Notes under the pieces: model-generated
Databases searched by the model: none
What the model was told of the DNA's origin: nothing
Seen by the model: the letters and a program-made list of their open reading frames with translations, nothing else
Position numbers and translations under genes: made by a program
DNA from: a virus
IMG/VR virus record: IMGVR_UViG_3300032313_001465
Span: 62,001 to 126,000 of that record
Strand: one strand, 5' to 3'
Length of the DNA: 64,000 nucleotides
In this document: positions 58,610-64,000 of the stretch, in pieces
Position numbering within the stretch: the stretch's first letter is position 1
Layout: every line of letters begins with the position of its first letter

Positions 58610-59677
58610 ATGTCAACAAACAGAGATTTATTAAAAGAAGCGATCGCTGACGCTAAAGCAGTAAAAGATACAGCAATTGCAAACGCAAAAATGGCTCTTG
58701 AAGAAGCATTTACTCCACATTTAAAATCTATGTTCTCCGCTAAAATCAACGAGATGGAAGAGGAAGATATGGATGAAGATATGGATTACAATGACGAAAA
58801 CATAGAGCAAAACGAAGCCAAAAAAAGAGGTGGAAAAAATGAAAAGGTTGTTAAAGAATTCTATTTAGAAGAAGACGAAATCAATCTAGAAGAACTTATG
58901 TCTGAATTAGAAAAAGATGAAATGGAAGAAGTAATTAATGATCCTAGAGGTCCTAGAGCTCACGGTAATATAGCTTCTGGAGGAATGTCAGATGATGCTT
59001 TAATGGAAGCCGAAGAAGAAACTGAGGAAGAAATGAGTATTGAAGACATGTCTGAAGAAGATTTAAAAGATTTCATTGAAAGTGTAATTAAAGACATGGT
59101 TGAAGCTGGAGAAATTGAAGCTGGTTCTGAAGAAGAAGAAGAAGAAGAAGAAGAAGGTGAAAGTATTGATGAGTTCTTAAACGAAATGGAAGGTGATGAC
59201 CTTAAAGAATATGGTCAAGAACAACCTATATCAGTTGAAGACGCTTTATCAATTGTATGTAAATCATATCCAAACAATGCATTATGTAAAGGAATGAAAG
59301 AAGGCAAAGGTGCAAAAGAAAAATCAAACAAAGAATTAGAAGAAGCATACAGAGTTATTAGATCAATGAAAAAAGACATTAACGAAGTTAACTTACTAAA
59401 CGCAAAATTACTTTACACCAATAAAATCTTCAGAGGTAAGAGCTTAACTGAATCTCAAAAGATTAATGTATTAGGTGCTTTTGACAGAGCAACAACCGCT
59501 AAAGAAGCTAAACTGGTATATGAATCATTGTTGAGTAATTTAAAAACACCAACAAGAAACATTCAAGAAAATTTAGGTAGAGCTTCCAAGTCAGTAACTG
59601 TTCCTCAAACAAAACAACCTATTATTGAATCAAATGATATGGTAGCAAGGTTCCAAAAATTAGCAGGTATTATTTAA
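58610..59677 (+). CDS. prohead scaffold protein (gp22-like)
   Basis: A 355-aa, very acidic helical protein between the protease and the capsid gene, the place of T4 gp22. It has a run of nine Glu (near residue 175), many h-x-E sites (INE, LNE, LTE) and ends 'MVARFQKLAGII'. Scaffolds of this type fill the prohead and are degraded by the protease. The C-terminal RFQKLAGI sequence is shared with two small cargo-like proteins. A weak AAGGA precedes the ATG. Confidence 0.8.
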   Translation: MSTNRDLLKEAIADAKAVKDTAIANAKMALEEAFTPHLKSMFSAKINEMEEEDMDEDMDYNDENIEQNEAKKRGGKNEKVVKEFYLEEDEINLEELMSELEKDEMEEVINDPRGPRAHGNIASGGMSDDALMEAEEETEEEMSIEDMSEEDLKDFIESVIKDMVEAGEIEAGSEEEEEEEEEGESIDEFLNEMEGDDLKEYGQEQPISVEDALSIVCKSYPNNALCKGMKEGKGAKEKSNKELEEAYRVIRSMKKDINEVNLLNAKLLYTNKIFRGKSLTESQKINVLGAFDRATTAKEAKLVYESLLSNLKTPTRNIQENLGRASKSVTVPQTKQPIIESNDMVARFQKLAGII

Positions 59678-59717
59678 AATTAACAAACAAACAAACAAAA
59701 ACAAAACAACAGAAAAA

Positions 59718-61361
59718 ATGGCAAACATTCAAAACTTACTCGAATCAGCTAACCCGTATAAATCACTACAAGGTGATGCGGCTAGATTAGCAAACAAATG
59801 GAGTAGAACAGGATTGTTAGAAGGTATCAAAAATGAAACCGAGAAAAACAATATGTCTATGATCCTTGAAAACCAAGCAAAACAATTGGTAATTGAAGCC
59901 TCTCAAACAGGAGGTGGTACTTCTTCAACAGCTACTTTTACAGCAGGTGTTGGTGAACAATGGGCAGGTGTAGCTCTTCCGTTAGTTCGTAAGATCTTCG
60001 GTCAAATTGCATCAAAAGAATTCGTTAGTGTTCAACCAATGAACTTACCTTCAGGTCTAGTGTTTTTCTTAGATTTCCAATATGGTACATCTAAAAATCC
60101 ATTTACAGCAGGTAAATCAATGTATGGTGATACTGGTTCTAACTTTGGTAATACAAACACTGGTGGTCTATATGGTGCTGGTAGATTTGGTTACTCAGTT
60201 AACAACACTTCATCTATTCAGGCAGCAACAACTGGTTCAGCTACTTGGTCTACTTTTGATCTAGATAGTGATTATTCAGCTTCAGCAGCCGCTGGTTCTT
60301 GGAAAACATTAACTGTAACTTTATCATCTACAACTGATTTCTTAGCAGCTAGATCATTTACTCTTACTTCTGCTTCTAACATCGCAGTAACAGATAACTT
60401 ACCTGCATTTACTACTTTTAATACAGCAAATAACACTGTAACTTTCGTTATTACTGGTTCAAAAATAACTGATGCTTTTGCTCCAGCTGGTTCATTACCA
60501 AACGTTACTTGTTCATATTCATTACAACCAACTGATAAATACAGAGGTGATTTTGAAGATGCTAACACTGCTTTGAACGCAAACAACAGTTCAATTACAA
60601 TTCCTCAAATCAACGTTCAAATGAGATCTGAAGCAATTGTTGCTAAAACAAGAAAATTAAAAGCAGCATGGACTCCGGAATTCGCTCAAGATTTAAATGC
60701 CTACCATGCATTAGATGCTGAAGCTGAATTAACTAGCATTATGAGTGAATACATCAGTTTAGAAATTGACTTAGAAATTTTGGATATGTTGATCGAAACA
60801 GCAGCCGCAGGTACTGAATATTGGTCAGCAGTAAATAACCAAAGTTTAAGTGTAAGTGGTACTACTGTAACTAACAACCCATCTTTAGGTTTCTTTAACA
60901 CACAAGGACAATGGTTCCAAACTTTAGGAACTAAAATCCAAAAATTATCAAACGCAATTCACCAAAGAACATTAAGAGGTGGTGCAAACTTCATCGTTTG
61001 TTCTCCAACAGTAGCAACTATCTTGGAATCAATCCCAGGTTTTGCAAGTACTTCTGATGGTGAAGCTTCAAAAATGACTTATGCATTTGGTGTACAAAAA
61101 ATGGGTCAATTGAATGGTAGATATCAAGTATACAAAAATCCATACATGACAGAAAACACTATATTGATGGGTTACAGAGGTCAACAATTCTTGGAAACAG
61201 GTGCAGTTTTTGCTCCATATATTCCATTGATCATGACTCCGTTAGTGTACGATCCAAACACATTTACTCCTAACAAAGGTCTATTAACTAGATATGCAAA
61301 GAAAATGGTAAGACCTGAGTTTTATGCAAAGATCTTCGTTTCAGGTTTAAATACTCTATAG
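59718..61361 (+). CDS. major capsid protein (gp23-like)
   Basis: A 547-aa HK97-fold capsid protein of the T4 type. 'VALPLVRKIFGQIASKEFVS' and 'VQPMNLPSGLVFFLDFQYG' are highly conserved among gp23 homologues. The N-terminal 60 residues end 'QLVIE' before 'ASQTGGG', matching the T4 gp23 cleavage site (E/A after about 65 residues). The C-terminal 'VFAPYIPLIMTPLVYDPNTF' is also typical. A strong terminator follows. Confidence 0.95.
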   Translation: MANIQNLLESANPYKSLQGDAARLANKWSRTGLLEGIKNETEKNNMSMILENQAKQLVIEASQTGGGTSSTATFTAGVGEQWAGVALPLVRKIFGQIASKEFVSVQPMNLPSGLVFFLDFQYGTSKNPFTAGKSMYGDTGSNFGNTNTGGLYGAGRFGYSVNNTSSIQAATTGSATWSTFDLDSDYSASAAAGSWKTLTVTLSSTTDFLAARSFTLTSASNIAVTDNLPAFTTFNTANNTVTFVITGSKITDAFAPAGSLPNVTCSYSLQPTDKYRGDFEDANTALNANNSSITIPQINVQMRSEAIVAKTRKLKAAWTPEFAQDLNAYHALDAEAELTSIMSEYISLEIDLEILDMLIETAAAGTEYWSAVNNQSLSVSGTTVTNNPSLGFFNTQGQWFQTLGTKIQKLSNAIHQRTLRGGANFIVCSPTVATILESIPGFASTSDGEASKMTYAFGVQKMGQLNGRYQVYKNPYMTENTILMGYRGQQFLETGAVFAPYIPLIMTPLVYDPNTFTPNKGLLTRYAKKMVRPEFYAKIFVSGLNTL

Positions 61362-61383
61362 TAATAACCTTACTTTTTAAATT

Positions 61384-61412
61384 AAGCCGAACTTTTAGTT
61401 CGGCTTTTTTTA
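61384..61412 (+). terminator. strong rho-independent terminator after the capsid gene
   Basis: AAGCCGAAC (61384-61392) pairs perfectly with GTTCGGCTT (61398-61406), loop TTTTA, followed by a T tract. Confidence 0.95.
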
Positions 61413-61430
61413 TCCTAAAAAATATTTTGT

Positions 61431-61440
61431 ATATTTATAA
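61431..61440 (+). promoter_or_regulatory. late-type ATATTTAT motif
   Basis: ATATTTATAA just after the capsid terminator and 29 nt before the homing endonuclease start. Confidence 0.5.
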
Positions 61441-61469
61441 ACGACAAGATGTGTTAAATAAATAGTAGG

Positions 61470-62969
61470 ATGAAAAAACAATATAATTCAAAAATTATAC
61501 AATATTCAATATCTGGGGATGTTATAAATATATTTAATTCACCACATGATGCTGTACATATTGTTAATTATGATTCTATAATTAGTTGTTGCAAGGGAAA
61601 ATATAAAACAGCAGGTGGATTTATATGGGAATTTGAAGATAATAAAATTCCAAATATATCTAAGGACGGAGACATACAATGTAAAATATGCAAATCCAAA
61701 GAATCAGTACGTTCTATGGCTATGCATTTAAGGTGGGTACATAACATAAAAACAAATGAATATGTAAAGGAGTTTGGAGAATTTAGACCTAAAGAACTAA
61801 AATCAAATACAAAAAAACAAGAATCTGGGTTTGAATGTAAGGAATGTGGTGAAAAATTAAAAAGTAATCAAAATTTAATGTATCATATTACAAAGTCTCA
61901 CCCTGAAATAACTAAACATGACTATATAATTAAACATTTATATAAGGAAATCCATCCAACTTGTAAATGTGGATGTGGGGAGGAGGTAACAATATTAGAA
62001 AACGGTAAAAATTGTGATTTAGGTAAAGAAACGTATTCTAGAGACTATATAAAAGGACACTGGGATTGGGAAGTATTTTCAAACATAGGGAAACAATCTA
62101 AAGAAGAAATAAAATTAGTAGATTTCATAAAAACAATATATTCAGGTGAAATCCAAACCAGTGTTAGGGGGATAATCCCTAAATCAGAAATAGATATATA
62201 TTTACCTGAATTAAATATTGGAATTGAATATAATGGATTATATTGGCACTCTGAAAAAGGAGGGAGATTTAAAGAATATCATTTAGAAAAATTAAAAAAA
62301 GCTAATGAAGTAAATATTAGATTAATACAAATATTTTCAGATGAGTGGTTAAATAAAAATGAGATTACTAAAAATAAACTAATATCAATCATTCAGCCTA
62401 AATCAAATAGAGTATATGCTCGAAAGTGTAATATAAAAGAAATATCATCAACTGATAAAAATATTTTTTTAAATAAATATCATATTCAAGGTGAAGATAG
62501 AAGTACATATAAGTTAGGAATTTTTAATTTAGATGAATTGATAGGAGTTATGACTTTTTCCAAACCTAGAATATCATTAGGAGGTAATATAAAATTAGAA
62601 GATACTTATGAATTATCAAGGTACGCCTCTTCAACATATATTGTTGGTGGAGCTGCTAAATTAATAAAATATTTTAAAAAACTCATCAACCCAAAATTAA
62701 TATATTCATATTCAGATAATAGATGGACTAATCCTAACAATAATATGTACCTGAAATTAGGGTTTAAACATGTTAAAACTTCCTCCCCTAATTATTTTTA
62801 TACAAAAAATTATCTAACACGAATTCATAGATATAATTTTAATAAATTTAATCTTAAAAAAATGGGAGCAGATGTACAAAATCATACTGAGTTTCAAATT
62901 ATGGAAGGATTGGGATATACTAAAATATGGGACTGTGGTTCTTCTAGGTATGAGTTAAAATTTAGTTAA
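61470..62969 (+). CDS. composite homing endonuclease (NUMOD1, zinc fingers, Vsr-like nuclease)
   Basis: A 499-aa multi-domain protein. Residues 1-55: NUMOD1 ('IIQYSISGDVINIFNSPHDA' to AGGFIWEF). 70-170: three Cys/His clusters ('CKICKSKESVRSMAMHLRWV', 'FECKECGEKL', 'TCKCGCGEE'). 235-300: 'IPKSEIDIYLPELNIGIEYN' and 'GLYWHSE', an EDxHD/Vsr-like nuclease core (Glu240, Asp242, Glu253, His260). 310-499: a C-terminal domain with a GNAT-like look ('KYHIQGEDRSTYKLGIFNLD'). It lies next to the capsid gene, a common target for phage homing enzymes. Confidence 0.75.
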   Translation: MKKQYNSKIIQYSISGDVINIFNSPHDAVHIVNYDSIISCCKGKYKTAGGFIWEFEDNKIPNISKDGDIQCKICKSKESVRSMAMHLRWVHNIKTNEYVKEFGEFRPKELKSNTKKQESGFECKECGEKLKSNQNLMYHITKSHPEITKHDYIIKHLYKEIHPTCKCGCGEEVTILENGKNCDLGKETYSRDYIKGHWDWEVFSNIGKQSKEEIKLVDFIKTIYSGEIQTSVRGIIPKSEIDIYLPELNIGIEYNGLYWHSEKGGRFKEYHLEKLKKANEVNIRLIQIFSDEWLNKNEITKNKLISIIQPKSNRVYARKCNIKEISSTDKNIFLNKYHIQGEDRSTYKLGIFNLDELIGVMTFSKPRISLGGNIKLEDTYELSRYASSTYIVGGAAKLIKYFKKLINPKLIYSYSDNRWTNPNNNMYLKLGFKHVKTSSPNYFYTKNYLTRIHRYNFNKFNLKKMGADVQNHTEFQIMEGLGYTKIWDCGSSRYELKFS

Positions 62970-62978
62970 TATTTATAA
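62969..62978 (+). promoter_or_regulatory. late-type ATATTTAT motif
   Basis: ATATTTATAA at the endonuclease stop codon, 11 nt before phoH. Confidence 0.5.
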
Positions 62979-62989
62979 TAAAAATACTT

Positions 62990-63688
62990 ATGTCTGATTA
63001 TAACAAATCTAAAGAAGCACAAGAAGTTTTTAAAAATAAAACTAAACCAAAAACTCCAATTAAATTCGGAATTTCATTAAATGAAGAACAAAAAGAGGGC
63101 AAAAAAATTATTCTAGATAATACCATATCTGTACTTAAGGGTAAAGCAGGTTCTGGAAAAACTCTTACAGCAATTCAAATAGGTTTAGATTTATTATTTC
63201 AAAAAGAAATAGACAAAATAATAATAGCTAGACCCTATATTACTGCTGGAGAAGATATAGGATTTTTACCTGGAGGGGTGGATGAAAAATTAGCATACTT
63301 AACAGCTCCTATATATAATATTATGCATGATCTAATTGGTATCCAGAAAACAGAGAGTTTAGTAGCAGAAGGAAAAATCATAATAGCACCATTTGGGTTT
63401 CTTAGAGGAAATACATTTTCATCTTGTTATGTTATAATAGATGAGGCCCAAAATGCAACTCACGGTCAAATAGAGTTAATGTTAGGGAGACTAGGATTAA
63501 ATAGTAAAATGATATTTTGTGGTGATATGTCTCAATGTGACCTAAAAGACAAAAAATCTTCAGGATTTGATTTCTTTTCAAGACTAGAAACTAATGTAGA
63601 TCAAATCAAAATCATAAGTTTAAAACAAAACCATAGACATCCAATAGTAGATAAAATATTAGATGTGTATAATGAATATAGAAATTAA
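62990..63688 (+). CDS. phoH: PhoH-like ATPase
   Basis: A 232-aa P-loop protein. Walker A 'GKAGSGKT' (51-58), 'IIIARPYITAGEDIGFLPGG' (a PhoH hallmark), Walker B 'VIIDEAQNAT' and 'KMIFCGDMSQCDLKDKKSSG' are all present. PhoH is a conserved phage auxiliary gene with proposed RNA helicase or RNA-binding functions; its role in infection is unresolved. Confidence 0.9.
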   Translation: MSDYNKSKEAQEVFKNKTKPKTPIKFGISLNEEQKEGKKIILDNTISVLKGKAGSGKTLTAIQIGLDLLFQKEIDKIIIARPYITAGEDIGFLPGGVDEKLAYLTAPIYNIMHDLIGIQKTESLVAEGKIIIAPFGFLRGNTFSSCYVIIDEAQNATHGQIELMLGRLGLNSKMIFCGDMSQCDLKDKKSSGFDFFSRLETNVDQIKIISLKQNHRHPIVDKILDVYNEYRN

Positions 63689-63696
63689 ATTTTATA

Positions 63697-63706
63697 ATAT
63701 TTATAA
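63697..63706 (+). promoter_or_regulatory. late-type ATATTTAT motif
   Basis: ATATTTATAA, 18 nt before the last start codon in the window. Confidence 0.5.
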
Positions 63707-63724
63707 CGAACCAATAAACAAACA

Positions 63725-64000
63725 ATGGGCGCAGGTAGGTATTCATTCACAATTGAACAAGGTTCAACATTAAATTTTGAATTACAGTATAAAAACGCAA
63801 CAGGTAGTGCCATAAACTTATCAGGATATAGTGGTAAAATGCAAATTAAATCAAATTATGCCGATAATTCTCCTACAATATATCTTACATTAAGTAGTTC
63901 CCTTCAAGCAGATGGAACAGGACTAAATTTCAGCGGATCTAACGGCTCTACTCCAACGGCTTCAGGTTCTATTGGGGTATTTATATCAGCTGCTACTTCG
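63725..64000 (+). CDS. virion structural protein, partial (runs off the window end)
   Basis: An open frame of 92 codons without a stop. 'MGAGRYSFTIEQGSTLNFEL' followed by 'INLSGYSGKMQIKSNYADNS' resembles the N-terminal beta domain of T4-like tail/virion proteins. Ser/Thr/Gly-rich. The start follows a late-type motif. The gene is incomplete. Confidence 0.65.
   Translation, partial: MGAGRYSFTIEQGSTLNFELQYKNATGSAINLSGYSGKMQIKSNYADNSPTIYLTLSSSLQADGTGLNFSGSNGSTPTASGSIGVFISAATS

Noticed and set aside
59128-59157. GAA trinucleotide run as a possible microsatellite switch
   Set aside because: It encodes a poly-Glu stretch of the acidic scaffold; in-frame and expected for this protein type.
1-64000. 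Prophage or integrative element
   Set aside because: No integrase, excisionase, att repeats or flanking bacterial genes seen; tRNAs are internal phage tRNAs, not an integration site. Genes outside the window could change this.

Overview
The window is a continuous stretch of a large, AT-rich, strictly lytic-looking myovirus genome related to the T4 supergroup. Every gene I support lies on the + strand. T4-type morphogenesis proteins are recognisable: gp55-like late sigma factor, gp5-like hub/needle, gp25, gp6-like baseplate wedge, large terminase, portal, gp21-type prohead protease, scaffold and gp23-type major capsid protein. A DnaG-type primase and PhoH are also present. The host is probably a member of the Bacteroidota: early promoters have a TTTG box, a 20-nt spacer and a TATATTG box, close to the Bacteroidota -33/-7 consensus, and Shine-Dalgarno sequences are mostly absent. 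I see no integrase, att site, insertion sequence or CRISPR array.

Layout. 1-9.8 kb is an accessory region of small, mostly unknown genes. It is served by seven near-identical promoters with paired CGTCAT boxes. It encodes an HTH protein, three proteins tagged with AT-hook-like KRGRP motifs (one a RadA-like ATPase), a UVR-motif protein, a DUF932 protein, a HELGH metallopeptidase-like protein, a SWIM-finger protein, and a tRNA-Leu-like RNA with an expanded core. 9.8-10.9 kb holds tRNA-Glu, tRNA-Gln, an initiator-type tRNA-Met and a complete tmRNA. 10.9-12.1 kb is a lysis cassette (GH19 endolysin between small membrane proteins). 12.1-15.8 kb has a GIY-YIG endonuclease, an HD-domain protein and the late sigma factor. 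15.7-30.3 kb is the baseplate and fibre module, with an 1849-aa fibre-like protein. 30.3-33.3 kb has a GIY-YIG protein, primase, RecB-like nuclease and P-loop kinase. 33.3-50.6 kb is a long run of unusual cargo-like genes: LRR proteins, a nucleotidyltransferase fused to an HExxH domain, HAD phosphatase, Hc1-like histone, ferritin, cupin, zinc-finger proteins and an FAD oxidoreductase. 50.6-61.4 kb is the head module, and 61.4-64 kb has a composite homing endonuclease, phoH and the start of a virion gene.

The most interesting pattern is in the cargo-like region. About twenty otherwise unrelated proteins begin with the same kind of short amphipathic helix (for example MIKLxDIL-NE or MKKSELRQIIKEE) followed by an h-x-E site. 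T4 internal head proteins carry the same kind of leader, which sends them into the prohead and is then cut by gp21. This phage encodes a gp21-like protease, and its capsid protein has a matching VIE/A site. Two of the small proteins also share an 'RMQKLAGI' motif with the last residues of the scaffold, and one small head-module protein repeats the capsid protein's post-cleavage arm. I infer a large set of head-packaged proteins, possibly delivered to the host with the DNA.

Two regulatory classes can be read. CGTCAT/TTTG/TATATTG promoters occur only in the first 7.6 kb. An ATATTTAT motif sits just upstream of many start codons from 10.9 kb onward, matching the presence of a gp55-like late sigma factor.
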